Origin: Chryseobacterium aurantiacum
Lineage (GTDB): Bacteria > Bacteroidota > Bacteroidia > Flavobacteriales > Weeksellaceae
Reading direction: 5' to 3'
Length of the DNA stretch: 64,000 nt
Assembly: GCF_003020585.1 (NCBI RefSeq)
Contig: NZ_PXUE01000003.1
Coordinates: forward strand, 248,001 to 312,000
Part shown: positions 17,574 to 27,094 of the stretch, in pieces
Layout of the letters: every line of letters starts with the position of its first letter
Position numbering within the stretch: the first letter of the stretch is position 1
Notes under the pieces: model-generated
Database searches by the model: none
What the model saw: the letters and a program-made list of their open reading frames with translations, nothing else
What the model was told of the DNA's origin: nothing
Translations under genes and position numbers: made by a program

Positions 17574-17598
17574 AAAAAGCCGCTTTTGGCGGCTTTTT
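17574..17598 (+). terminator. Terminator after surface protein A1
   Basis: Perfect 10-bp stem AAAAAGCCGC / GCGGCTTTTT with a TTTTG loop. Confidence 0.9.
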
Positions 17599-17637
17599 CT
17601 CTACACAAAAAAAATGACAAAAAAACTATAGACCTCT

Positions 17638-17645
17638 TAATTTTG
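17638..17645 (+). promoter_or_regulatory. -7 promoter element of surface protein A2
   Basis: TAATTTTG, 22 nt before the ATG at 17668. Confidence 0.55.
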
Positions 17646-17667
17646 TTTCACAAAAATCATTTTAACA

Positions 17668-19818
17668 ATGAAGAAAATATTACTCTTTTTTATTTTACTC
17701 ATAACACAGACTATTTACTCACAATCAGACTGTGTTTCAGCAATTCCTATATGTGGAAATTCTAATATTTCCTACACTCCTTCCGGAGTGGGGAACATCG
17801 TAGAAATCCTTAGAGAAAATGGCGGATGCCTGGGAAGTAATGAAAAGTATTCTGTTTGGTATACTTTCACCGTTTCAACTCCAGGAACACTTGCATTCAC
17901 CATTAAACCCAATGACCCCGGAGACGATTATGACTTTGCAATATATGGCCCAACTGCCAATGGATGTGCTTCTTTACAGGATGCCAACCATGTGTTTGTA
18001 CAGCCAATAAGATGTAACTATGATGGTGCTAAGGGAGATACAGGATTGGATATCGCTATGCCTCCTCCTGCTGTATTCCCTACCTTTCCTCCAGGTGCTA
18101 CCAACAGTATGAACACTGGTAAGTGGTGTCCTTATCTGAATGTTTTACCAGGTGAAACCTATTATTTAATCATAGACAACTGGGATAAATCTACTAATGG
18201 ATTCTCCATGATCTGGACCGGAACAGCGAGTTTAAGCTCAGCATTTAACGATCCTACTTTAGCTCCTTTCCCATTCATTACTCCAGGGGTACCTGCAGCT
18301 GATACTAGTGAACCAAGTAAGGTAATGGTGTGTGCCCTTCCTACACAGTTTAATTTTTCAACTCTTACTGCTGGAATTATCAATGGAAACAGTTCTGACT
18401 TTAAAGTAACTTACCATAAAGATACTAATGACGTTCTTACAGGTGATAATCCTCTTACAATTGAAACTGTAGACGCAGTTAAAACATACTACTACAGAAT
18501 TGTATATCATGATCCAAATAATGCAAACAATCCGGCCAATGGCTGTTTCATTACAGGGAAATTTAAATTTGTAGATGTTAGCATCAAAGCTAATACAGCC
18601 TCTACTCTATTTTCATGTAACAACAACTATGCAGGCACTGCCGCATTTGACCTTACAACAGCGAATGTATTTACAGGCACAGGAGCCACTATTAAATACT
18701 ACCCTACTCAGGCTGATCTGAATGCAGACACCAATGAGATTACAACTCCTACCAATTATATTTCTCCGGAAAAAACAGTATATGTGAAAGTAATTTCTTC
18801 ATTTGGATGTACAGCAACGACTACCATTCTGTTAAAATTCCATCCAACAGTTATATTAAAAGATGCTCAAATTGAGAATTGCTATATTGAAAATGATATT
18901 ACCCGTTCTACATTTAATCTTACAAAAGCATCTATAGGAGTACCGAATCCTGAACCAACAGGAACGGTAATAAAATACTACAAAACGATAGCTGACGCGA
19001 AGGACGAAACCAACCCAATTGCAAGTCCAACAAACTTCCTTTCAGAAAGTACTGTAGTATATGTAAGGGTTAACAATGCGCAACAATGTTATTCAATTGC
19101 TCAAATCACATTAAAAGTTCTGGCTCCAGTAAAATCTAAGGTTTTAAAGAATAAAACTATTTGTGCTGAAAGCAAAACAACCCTAGATGCAGGACCTGGA
19201 TTTGACAGCTATGAATGGAGCACAGGCCAAACATCTCAATCCATCAGCAATGTTGCTGTAGGAACATATTGGGTAAAACTTCAGACAGGAAGATGTTACA
19301 CAACTCAGGAAGTAACCGTGCTTCCAAGTTTACAACCTGTTGTTTCCAATATTGAGATCAGTAATAACAGCTTCACCATTACTGCGACGGGAGGTGTACC
19401 CCCTTACAAATATTCTATCGACGGAATAAACTGGCAGGATTCAAATTCATTTAAAGGTCTTCCTAGAGGAGAAAATACAGCCTATGTAAAAGATTCTTAC
19501 AACTGTACTCCTATCCAGGTTACAGTTACGGTTCCTAACCTGATTAATGCCATTACTCCAAACGGAGATAACATTAATGATGTAATAGATTATTCAGCTC
19601 TGTCTTATAAGAAAAACCTTATATTTATTGTATACGATAGATATGGAAACAAGCTTTATGAAGCCAATAAGATAAGAAATTACACTTGGGACGGAACAGC
19701 CTCAGGTAAAAAAATATCTACAGGAACGTACTGGTATACAATTTCATGGAATGAAAATGACAAGAATAATACCGAGACTAAATACTCAGGATGGGTATTG
19801 GTAAAAAATAAAGAGTAA
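17668..19818 (+). CDS. T9SS type-B surface protein, CGN-type N-domain (A2)
   Basis: 716 residues, a tandem paralogue of the preceding gene with the same architecture: signal peptide, DCVSAIPICGN beta-sandwich with a longer insert (PPPAVFPTFPPGATN region), two Cys-bounded modules (CNNNYAGTAAFDLTTANV; CYIENDITRSTFNLTKAS), DAGPGFDSYEWSTGQTSQSI unit, YKYSIDG.NWQDSN unit, and a type-B sorting domain ending KYSGWVLVKNKE. The last ~250 residues are closely similar to the other three copies, while the N-domain resembles only A1. It has its own promoter box and terminator, so the copies are separately transcribed. Predicted surface-exposed; ligand unknown. Confidence 0.9.
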   Translation: MKKILLFFILLITQTIYSQSDCVSAIPICGNSNISYTPSGVGNIVEILRENGGCLGSNEKYSVWYTFTVSTPGTLAFTIKPNDPGDDYDFAIYGPTANGCASLQDANHVFVQPIRCNYDGAKGDTGLDIAMPPPAVFPTFPPGATNSMNTGKWCPYLNVLPGETYYLIIDNWDKSTNGFSMIWTGTASLSSAFNDPTLAPFPFITPGVPAADTSEPSKVMVCALPTQFNFSTLTAGIINGNSSDFKVTYHKDTNDVLTGDNPLTIETVDAVKTYYYRIVYHDPNNANNPANGCFITGKFKFVDVSIKANTASTLFSCNNNYAGTAAFDLTTANVFTGTGATIKYYPTQADLNADTNEITTPTNYISPEKTVYVKVISSFGCTATTTILLKFHPTVILKDAQIENCYIENDITRSTFNLTKASIGVPNPEPTGTVIKYYKTIADAKDETNPIASPTNFLSESTVVYVRVNNAQQCYSIAQITLKVLAPVKSKVLKNKTICAESKTTLDAGPGFDSYEWSTGQTSQSISNVAVGTYWVKLQTGRCYTTQEVTVLPSLQPVVSNIEISNNSFTITATGGVPPYKYSIDGINWQDSNSFKGLPRGENTAYVKDSYNCTPIQVTVTVPNLINAITPNGDNINDVIDYSALSYKKNLIFIVYDRYGNKLYEANKIRNYTWDGTASGKKISTGTYWYTISWNENDKNNTETKYSGWVLVKNKE

Positions 19819-19836
19819 GCTTTTACTCATATAATT

Positions 19837-19868
19837 AAAAAATCACCTCGCTTGAGGTGATTTTTTTT
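19837..19868 (+). terminator. Terminator after surface protein A2
   Basis: Perfect stem AATCACCTC / GAGGTGATT extended by A/T pairs, GCTT loop, eight T. Confidence 0.92.
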
Positions 19869-19959
19869 ATCAACATTACCAAGCTCCTGTTTACCGCATT
19901 TTCCAAATAAGTGCGAATAATTTGTTGAATACTATTTTTTTAATATTTTCTAAATAAGC

Positions 19960-19967
19960 TATCTTTG
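19960..19967 (+). promoter_or_regulatory. -7 promoter element of dnaB
   Basis: TATCTTTG ends 4 nt before the ATG at 19972, predicting a leaderless or near-leaderless dnaB transcript. Confidence 0.6.
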
Positions 19968-19971
19968 CATC

Positions 19972-21558
19972 ATGGCGCAGAAAGAAACATTATCATCCCT
20001 TACCCACGGAAACTTTGCAAAAGAGCTATCTATTGCGGATGGAAAAATGCCTCCTAATGCAGTGGATTTTGAAAGACTTGTTGTAGGAACTTTTTTGATT
20101 GACAAAAAAGGTCTTGACCATTCCATTGATCTTCTTACCCCAGAAGTATTTTATGATCCTAGGCATCAGGTCATTTTCTCTACAATTCTGAAGCTTTATG
20201 AAGGAAACCATCCCGTGGACTTAATGACTGTTATTCAGAACTTAAAGAAAGATGATAAACTAAGTCAGGCAGGTGGTGATCACTACATCATTGACCTGAC
20301 CATGGGAGTAAGCTCATCTGCCCATATTGAATACCATGTACGCGTAATTCTTGAAAAATATATTTTAAGAAGTCTTATTAATGTTTCCGCGAATGTAATT
20401 GACTCTTCCTATAAAGAATCAACAGACGTTTTTGAACTTCTGGACAAAGCAGAACAATCTTTCTTTGAAATTACTAACGGAACCATTAAGAAAGGTTTTG
20501 ATACCGCAAATTCTTTGGTAAAACAAGCCATAGACACGATCAAATCTTTAAAGGACAAAGAGGGGATTTCAGGGGTTCCATCAGGATTCAGAGATATAGA
20601 CAAAGAAACCGGCGGATGGCAGAATTCTGACCTTATTATTATTGCAGCCCGTCCGGCGATGGGTAAAACGGCATTCCTTCTTTCCATGGCAAGAAATATT
20701 GCAGTGGGGCACCAAATCCCTATGGCTCTATTCTCCCTCGAGATGGCATCTGTACAGCTTATCACAAGGATGATTGCTTCCGAAACAAAGATTTCATCTG
20801 AAAAACTTCGTAAAGGAACCCTGGATGATGAAGAATGGCAAAGACTTTTCTCCAATGTATCCGAGTTAGAAAATGCCCCTTTATATATTGACGAAACCCC
20901 TTCTCTTTCTATCTTTGACTTCCGTGCAAAGTGCCGAAGACTGGTAATGCAGCATGGAGTAAGACTTATCATGGTCGATTATCTTCAGCTGATGACAGCG
21001 GGAAGCAGTGGAAAAGGAGTTGGAAACCGTGAACAGGAAATCTCCATGATCTCCCGTTCATTAAAAGCAATTGCAAAAGAACTTAACGTACCGGTAATTG
21101 CTCTTTCCCAGCTATCGCGAAGTGTGGAAACCCGCCCGGGGAAAAGACCTCAGCTTTCAGATCTAAGGGAATCCGGAGCAATTGAGCAGGATGCCGATAT
21201 TGTATCCTTTATCTTTAGACCGGAATATTATAAAATTACTGTTTGGGATAATGATGATGAGGGACAGGAAACTTCTACAGAAAACCAGGCCGAATTAATT
21301 ATTGCAAAACACAGGAATGGTGCAACAGCAGATGTAAGATTATCTTTCTTAAAGCATTTTGCAAAATTTGGTGATATTGAGGCAGCCTTTGACAGCAATG
21401 CAGGAGGTGGCTATCCATCCAACTACGGTGAACCAAGCGGTTTTGACAAGATTAAAACAACCATCCAACCAGGAGCAGCATTTGATCTTCCGGACAGCTC
21501 AAAACTTTCAGGATCTTCTATGAATGATTTTGATGATGACGATGACTTTCCGTTTTAA
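19972..21558 (+). CDS. dnaB: Replicative DNA helicase DnaB
   Basis: Hexameric helicase unwinding DNA ahead of the replisome. 528 residues: N-terminal primase-interaction domain (PPNAVDFERLVVGTFLIDKKG..., about 25-130), a linker, then the RecA-like ATPase with Walker A ARPAMGKTA (about residue 222), SLEMASVQLITRM, Walker B LIMVDYLQLM, and ALSQLSRSVETRP. The C-terminal extension is low-complexity and ends in an acidic DDDDDFPF-type tail. No intein or insertion is visible. It stands between two pairs of T9SS surface genes, an unusual neighbourhood for a replication gene, and its start codon nearly touches a -7 box. Confidence 0.97.
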   Translation: MAQKETLSSLTHGNFAKELSIADGKMPPNAVDFERLVVGTFLIDKKGLDHSIDLLTPEVFYDPRHQVIFSTILKLYEGNHPVDLMTVIQNLKKDDKLSQAGGDHYIIDLTMGVSSSAHIEYHVRVILEKYILRSLINVSANVIDSSYKESTDVFELLDKAEQSFFEITNGTIKKGFDTANSLVKQAIDTIKSLKDKEGISGVPSGFRDIDKETGGWQNSDLIIIAARPAMGKTAFLLSMARNIAVGHQIPMALFSLEMASVQLITRMIASETKISSEKLRKGTLDDEEWQRLFSNVSELENAPLYIDETPSLSIFDFRAKCRRLVMQHGVRLIMVDYLQLMTAGSSGKGVGNREQEISMISRSLKAIAKELNVPVIALSQLSRSVETRPGKRPQLSDLRESGAIEQDADIVSFIFRPEYYKITVWDNDDEGQETSTENQAELIIAKHRNGATADVRLSFLKHFAKFGDIEAAFDSNAGGGYPSNYGEPSGFDKIKTTIQPGAAFDLPDSSKLSGSSMNDFDDDDDFPF

Positions 21559-21648
21559 GGCTTTAAAATCAAGACATTATCATAAGCATTAGGACACTTG
21601 TAGCCTTGTGGCTTTATTAAAGACAATTCATTTTTTATATAATTAAGT

Positions 21649-22125
21649 TTGAGAATCGAAATTTACACCGATGGTGCTTGTAGTGGAAATCCCGGAAAAG
21701 GCGGATATGGAATTCTCATGCGTGTTCCCGAAAAAAACTACCAGAAAACATTTTCCAAAGGTTTTAGAAAAACTACCAACAACAGAATGGAACTTCTTGC
21801 GGTAATCACAGCAATGGAGAAACTGAAGTCTGCAGAAAATGACATCCATGTTTACACGGATAGTAAATATGTTGCAGATGCCGTAAACCAGAACTGGATT
21901 GCAGGGTGGATTAAAAGAGGCTGGAAAAATGTAAAAAACCCTGATCTCTGGAAAAAATTCATTGAACTTTACAATAAACACACCCCTACAATGCATTGGG
22001 TAAAGGGGCATGCAGGACATTTTGAAAACGAGCTTTGTGATAAACTAGCCGTTGCTGCAGCGAGTTCTCCGGATCTTGATATTGACACCTATTTCGAAGG
22101 ATTGGACAATAATTCTCTCTTTTAA
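21649..22125 (+). CDS. rnhA: Ribonuclease HI
   Basis: Degrades the RNA strand of RNA-DNA hybrids. 158 residues with the full catalytic set: IYTDGACSGNPG (Asp), RMELLAV (Glu), YTDSKYV (Asp) and the C-terminal VKGHAGHFENELCDKLA (His and Asp). The only start that keeps the first catalytic strand is the TTG at 21649; an in-frame stop lies three codons upstream and the next ATG would delete the first Asp. The TTG also forms the end of a TAAGTTTG string, which makes the promoter position unclear. It lies 90 nt after dnaB and could be co-transcribed. Confidence 0.95.
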   Translation: MRIEIYTDGACSGNPGKGGYGILMRVPEKNYQKTFSKGFRKTTNNRMELLAVITAMEKLKSAENDIHVYTDSKYVADAVNQNWIAGWIKRGWKNVKNPDLWKKFIELYNKHTPTMHWVKGHAGHFENELCDKLAVAAASSPDLDIDTYFEGLDNNSLF

Positions 22126-22286
22126 CCAATTAACACAATTCGAAATTTTACCGACTAACATTCGTTATTCCATCACAAGAAATACTGTTTAACGAATAAT
22201 AATTAATTTTTTTAACAAAATTAACATTAAATACATATTTTTCAAATAGGATTTAATATCTTTACCTGATCCTAAATCCCAGTTAA

Positions 22287-24554
22287 ATGAATAAAAATTT
22301 ATTGTTTTATTTTTCAATTCTTTTATTCTGCCTATCCGAAAATTTTTTCGCACAGACCTATCAACTGACCGGAACACCTATTAATACTACTGGATGGACT
22401 GTAGTACCAAGCGCTACAACCAGTGGAGACTTTGTTATGTTGACAGATGATGTAGGAAATAGTTCGGGAGCAATAAAATTAAATGATCCCATCAATTTAA
22501 AATATTGTGATAAATGGAAGGTAGAATTTGATTTTAGAATTAATGGAAACGGCATACCCGGATTTGGAAAAGGAGATGGTTTTGCTTTTTGGTATTTGGC
22601 CAACCCTCCTATTACTAGTCAGCAGGGATCTGGACTGGGGATTCCGCAGAATGCCATAGGTTTTATGGTGGGTTTTGATATTTACAACAATACTACAAGC
22701 AGCGCAATGAGCAAGGTACATATTGCGTATGGGGTAGTTCCCAACACAACAGACACCAACAACATTGAATTTTTCAATACTGCAGGAAGCTCATTCCACT
22801 CACCGGATCTTAACTCTACACAATCTTTTATCGGGGATACCTATAAACATGTAGAAGTAACAGGCCAGGTTGATCCCGCCACTCCTACCAATTGGATTAT
22901 AACGGTAAAAATAGATGGCAATACTATTACTTCTCAATCATTTGCCCCATCAGGAGGGGCTGCAACGATGACTCAGGGGTATTTTGGATTTTCAGCATCT
23001 ACAGGAGGCGCCTCGGCGAGAAACTCCATTAAAAATGTAAAAATATACACTGACAAAGTTCCTATTTTACAAAATTCAACGACTCAATCATTTTGCCCCA
23101 ATCCTACTACAGGATATGGGAATGTGAATTTAACAAGCTTTAATTCACAGTTTGTAAGCAACCCTGGAAATTACACATTCACATATTATCCTTTAGGCAG
23201 TTCTACTCCCATTAGCAGCCCTTCGAATTATCAATTTAATACCAATACAACAGTCACTGTCGTTATTAAAGATAATGCAGGAATTCTTTGTGACAATCCT
23301 GATGGAAAGATCCAGCTTGTACTGGCAGCATTCAAAGCAGAAGATAAAACTCTTACGGAATGTAATAATAACAAGGCAGGAACTGCCACTTTCAACCTCA
23401 CCTCAGCAAATGTAACAAGTGTACCGGGAGTTACAAAAAAATATTATAAAACACTTAATGATCTGAATGCAGGAACCAATGAGATCTTGTATCCTAATAA
23501 TTATCTTTCTGCTCCCGGAAGCGTTTATGTAAAAGTAACGACTCCTCAGGGATGTACGGGTACGGCAAAAATTAACCTTACTTTTTATTCTGATACCCCT
23601 GTAAAAGATGCAACTTTACAATCCTGCTTTATTGAAAGCAATATTTCAAATGCAATATTCAATTTAACCACTGCAGATGTAACTTCATTAACAACCGGTG
23701 TAAGTAAAAAGTATTATACTTCTGTAGAAAATGCCCTTAACGGAACCAATGAGATTTCCAACACTCTTCAATACACCTCAGTAAGTACTGTTGTATATGC
23801 GAAGGTAACGGATGCCAATGGATGTTTTGCCCTTGCCAAAATTAATCTAGTTGTTCTTCCCCCTGTTAAATCTACCATTCTAAAAGACAAAACCATTTGC
23901 ATTGAAGAGAAAACAGATCTTGATGCCGGTCCAGGTTTTAGTGAATACCTATGGAGTACGGGAGCTACTACATCATCTATCAAGGATATAATTGTAGGAA
24001 CCTATTGGGTAAAGCTTAAAACAGGAAACTGTATTACAACTCAAACTGTAAACGTATTACCATCTCCTAATCCTGTTATTTCAAATATTGATATCCATAA
24101 TAACACCATTACAGTAAATGTAGCCGGGGGAACATCTCCGTATCAATATTCTCTAAACGGAACTAACTGGCAAGTTTCAAACACATTTAACGGTCTGGCC
24201 AGAGGAGAAGTAAAGGTTTTCGTAAAAGACTTCTACAATTGCGTTCCTGTTGAAGTACAAATTACGATACCCAACCTCATCAACGTGATTACTCCAAACG
24301 GAGACAATATCAATGATCAAATAGACTATTCTGCTTTGGCTTACAAAAGGAATTTACTATTTGTAGTGTATGACAGATATGGAAATAAAATTCATGAAGC
24401 CGGCAAAATAAGAAATTTCACATGGGACGGAATGGCCTACGGAAAAAGAGTTCCTACAGGAACTTATTGGTATACCATTTCCTGGAATGAAGACAACAAA
24501 AACAATACTGAAACTAAATATTCCGGTTGGGTATTGGTAAAAAACAGAGAATAA
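22287..24554 (+). CDS. T9SS type-B surface protein, lectin-type N-domain (B1)
   Basis: 755 residues. Signal peptide ending FFAQ, then an L-type (legume-like) lectin-fold domain, about 23-260: WKVEFDFRINGNG, GDGFAFWYLANPP, GFMVGFDIYNN, YGVVPN, FFGFSASTGG-like strand. The rest follows the A1/A2 plan: CNNNKAGTATFNLTSANV and CFIESNISNAIFNLTTADV modules, DAGPGFSEYLWSTGATTSSI, YQYSLNGTNWQVSN, and the type-B sorting domain. Predicted to be exported by T9SS to the surface and to bind carbohydrate (inferred from the fold). A TATCTTTA near-match to the -7 box is at 22257-22264. Confidence 0.9.
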   Translation: MNKNLLFYFSILLFCLSENFFAQTYQLTGTPINTTGWTVVPSATTSGDFVMLTDDVGNSSGAIKLNDPINLKYCDKWKVEFDFRINGNGIPGFGKGDGFAFWYLANPPITSQQGSGLGIPQNAIGFMVGFDIYNNTTSSAMSKVHIAYGVVPNTTDTNNIEFFNTAGSSFHSPDLNSTQSFIGDTYKHVEVTGQVDPATPTNWIITVKIDGNTITSQSFAPSGGAATMTQGYFGFSASTGGASARNSIKNVKIYTDKVPILQNSTTQSFCPNPTTGYGNVNLTSFNSQFVSNPGNYTFTYYPLGSSTPISSPSNYQFNTNTTVTVVIKDNAGILCDNPDGKIQLVLAAFKAEDKTLTECNNNKAGTATFNLTSANVTSVPGVTKKYYKTLNDLNAGTNEILYPNNYLSAPGSVYVKVTTPQGCTGTAKINLTFYSDTPVKDATLQSCFIESNISNAIFNLTTADVTSLTTGVSKKYYTSVENALNGTNEISNTLQYTSVSTVVYAKVTDANGCFALAKINLVVLPPVKSTILKDKTICIEEKTDLDAGPGFSEYLWSTGATTSSIKDIIVGTYWVKLKTGNCITTQTVNVLPSPNPVISNIDIHNNTITVNVAGGTSPYQYSLNGTNWQVSNTFNGLARGEVKVFVKDFYNCVPVEVQITIPNLINVITPNGDNINDQIDYSALAYKRNLLFVVYDRYGNKIHEAGKIRNFTWDGMAYGKRVPTGTYWYTISWNEDNKNNTETKYSGWVLVKNRE

Positions 24555-24710
24555 ATAATCTCAGAAATACATCATTTATAAATGAAAGAGGCTCAATGGT
24601 TTTATCATCATGCTTCATACCAAGCTCATTATATAATAACATTAATAAAACTCATCAATGATTATATTTTAACATTTTAATACAAATAACAACTTCACAA
24701 TCTTTCCACT

Positions 24711-26972
24711 ATGAAAAAAAATATACTCTTTTTTTTGTTGGCTACTTTATCATGCCTCCCTGGAAAATTACTTTCACAAACGTATCAGCTTACCGGAAAC
24801 CCTGTAAACACTACGGGATGGGATCTTGTTTCAGATGCCATTGTAAGCGGAGACTTCATCAGACTTACTACAGATCAAACCAGTCGATATGGAGCCATTA
24901 AGCTCTCCACACCCATCACCCTTAGCTATTGTGATAAATGGAAGGTGGAATTCGACTTTAGAATTGATGGAAACGGAACCACCCAATTTGGAAGAGGAGA
25001 CGGATTTACATTTTGGTACCTGGCCAACCCTCCCACAGGATTTGTTTCCGGAGGTGGATTAGGAATTCCATCTAATGCCTCTGGCCTAATGGTTGGATTT
25101 GATATTTTCAACAATACAACAGAAGGTCAAATGAGTAAGGTGCATCTTTTATATGGTACCAATAATACAGCGGGTAACAATATAGAATACAATAATACCC
25201 CGGGAAGTTCATTCCATTCTCCTGATCTCTACTCTACCCAGCCATTCGTAGGAGACACCTATAAGCACGTGGAGGTAAATGGCGAAACTGACCTTAGCAA
25301 TCCTACCAACTGGATTATCAAAATCAGAATAGACGGTGTACTTATTGTAGATCAATCATTTGCACCATCAGGAAATGCAATCGGAATGACACAGGGATAT
25401 TTTGGGTTTTCTGCAGCAACAGGAGGTGCCAGCGCAAGACATTCCATCAAAAACGCCAAAGTATTTGTAGATAAAGTTCCTATTTTAAATAATACCATTA
25501 CTCCTTTTGTGTGTACCAACCCCACCACAGGAAATGGCACCGTGGATCTTACTTCCTATAACTCACAGTTTGTAAATAATCCCGGAAATTACCTTTTCAC
25601 TTATTATATATTAGGGGTTGCTACTCCTATCGCTAACCCAACCAGCTTTCAATATTCAGGAAACACTACCATTAAAGTGGTTATTAAGGATCCTACTTCA
25701 ACTCTTTGCGACAATGGAGACGGAGTTATACAACTCAACCCAACTCCATTTGCCGCCAGTGATGCAAGCCTTATCGGATGTAATAACAATAATGCCGGCA
25801 CAGCAACATTTGACCTTAATACCGCAGCAGTAACCACCCTGACGGGAGTAACCAAAGAGTTTTACCCAACCTTATATGACCTTAATGCAGGAACCAATCT
25901 GATTACCAATCCTAATGCTTATGCATCGGGACCTGCTACCATATATGTAAGAGTAACCACCTCACAGGGATGCGTAAGTACTTCCAAGATCACATTAAAT
26001 ATTCACCCTGTTGTTACCGTGAACGAGGTGGAACTAAGATCATGCTTCATTGAAAGCAATCCATCAACAGCTTCTTTCGATCTTACGGGAGCTGCAGTCA
26101 CACCAACCCCTGTAGGTTTAACAAAAAAATACTACCCATCTTTAACGGATGCTGTTGACAACACCAATGAAATAACCAATGCTGCTAATTACATTGCGCC
26201 CAACGGTGTTGTTTATGTAAAAGTATTTAATTCAAACGGCTGTTATGCAATCGCTAAGGTAAAACTAAACGTATTAGCCCCTGTCCTGTCAAAAGTTTTG
26301 CAAAACCAAACCATTTGTATGACAGGTAAAACAACATTAGATGCAGGGCCTGGATTCAGTAGTTACCAATGGAGTACAGGAGCTACAACACAGATAATCA
26401 AAAATGTTGGAGTAGGTACCTACTGGGTAAAACTTAAAACCGGAGAATGTATTGCTACCCAAACAGTAAACATTTACCCATCTGAACATCCTGTAGTGTC
26501 CAACATTGATATTTCCGGAGGAACAGTTACTGTATATGTAAATGGAGGAACCCCACCTTATCAATATTCAATGGATAATGTTCACTGGCAGGATTCCAAT
26601 GTATTTTCCAATGTTGCCAGAGGTGTAGCAAAAGTATTTGTAAAGGACCGCTATAATTGCGAACCTATTGAAATTAATATTACAGTCCCTAATCTAATCA
26701 ATGTAATTACACCTAATGACGATGGTATTAATGATATTATCGACTATTCTGCACTGGCTGTGAAGCAAAATCTTGAAGTCAATATTTATGACCGATATGG
26801 CGTACAGCTTTTCAAAGCAGATAAAGCCAACGGATATAAATGGAACGGAACAGCTAACGGAAGAAGAGTTCCTACCGGAAATTATTGGTATTCTGTTTCA
26901 TGGAATGAAAACAACAAACAGATCACTCCGGTAAAATTCTCAGGCTGGATTGTTGTAAAAAATAGAGAATAA
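24711..26972 (+). CDS. T9SS type-B surface protein, lectin-type N-domain (B2)
   Basis: 753 residues, tandem paralogue of the preceding gene. Signal peptide ending LLSQ, lectin-like domain (WKVEFDFRIDGNG, GDGFTFWYLANPP, LMVGFDIFNN), two Cys-bounded modules (CNNNNAGTATFDLNTAAV; CFIESNPSTASFDLTGAAV), DAGPGFSSYQWSTGATTQII, YQYSMDNVHWQDSN and a type-B sorting domain (ITPNDDGINDI...). Its C-terminal half is nearest to A1 (both have ESNPSTA, PSLTDAVD and WQDSNVF), not to its tandem partner B1, which suggests exchange of segments between copies. Predicted surface adhesin or lectin. Confidence 0.9.
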   Translation: MKKNILFFLLATLSCLPGKLLSQTYQLTGNPVNTTGWDLVSDAIVSGDFIRLTTDQTSRYGAIKLSTPITLSYCDKWKVEFDFRIDGNGTTQFGRGDGFTFWYLANPPTGFVSGGGLGIPSNASGLMVGFDIFNNTTEGQMSKVHLLYGTNNTAGNNIEYNNTPGSSFHSPDLYSTQPFVGDTYKHVEVNGETDLSNPTNWIIKIRIDGVLIVDQSFAPSGNAIGMTQGYFGFSAATGGASARHSIKNAKVFVDKVPILNNTITPFVCTNPTTGNGTVDLTSYNSQFVNNPGNYLFTYYILGVATPIANPTSFQYSGNTTIKVVIKDPTSTLCDNGDGVIQLNPTPFAASDASLIGCNNNNAGTATFDLNTAAVTTLTGVTKEFYPTLYDLNAGTNLITNPNAYASGPATIYVRVTTSQGCVSTSKITLNIHPVVTVNEVELRSCFIESNPSTASFDLTGAAVTPTPVGLTKKYYPSLTDAVDNTNEITNAANYIAPNGVVYVKVFNSNGCYAIAKVKLNVLAPVLSKVLQNQTICMTGKTTLDAGPGFSSYQWSTGATTQIIKNVGVGTYWVKLKTGECIATQTVNIYPSEHPVVSNIDISGGTVTVYVNGGTPPYQYSMDNVHWQDSNVFSNVARGVAKVFVKDRYNCEPIEINITVPNLINVITPNDDGINDIIDYSALAVKQNLEVNIYDRYGVQLFKADKANGYKWNGTANGRRVPTGNYWYSVSWNENNKQITPVKFSGWIVVKNRE

Positions 26973-26997
26973 TCACTTTCTTATATATATTAACATG

Positions 26998-27027
26998 ATC
27001 ACTCCGATATTCGGGGTGATTTTTTTG
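26998..27027 (+). terminator. Terminator after surface protein B2
   Basis: ATCACTCCGA / TCGGGGTGAT stem with one G-T pair and a TAT loop, then seven T. Confidence 0.85.
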
Positions 27028-27082
27028 TGGTAATTAAAAGGATATATTTCATTTAAAAGACTCTTTATTCATATTCAATCCT

Positions 27083-27090
27083 TAAATTTG
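27083..27090 (+). promoter_or_regulatory. -7 promoter element of nitroreductase-nad unit
   Basis: TAAATTTG ends 4 nt before the ATG at 27095, again predicting a leaderless start. Confidence 0.6.
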
Positions 27091-27094
27091 TCCT

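Noticed and set aside
20409..20972. 187-codon open frame antisense to dnaB
   Set aside because: Lies entirely inside the dnaB ATPase region on the other strand, with no motif.
15483..26972. Mobile element or phage origin of the surface-gene cluster
   Set aside because: No transposase, integrase, att-like repeats or tRNA; base composition looks like the neighbours.
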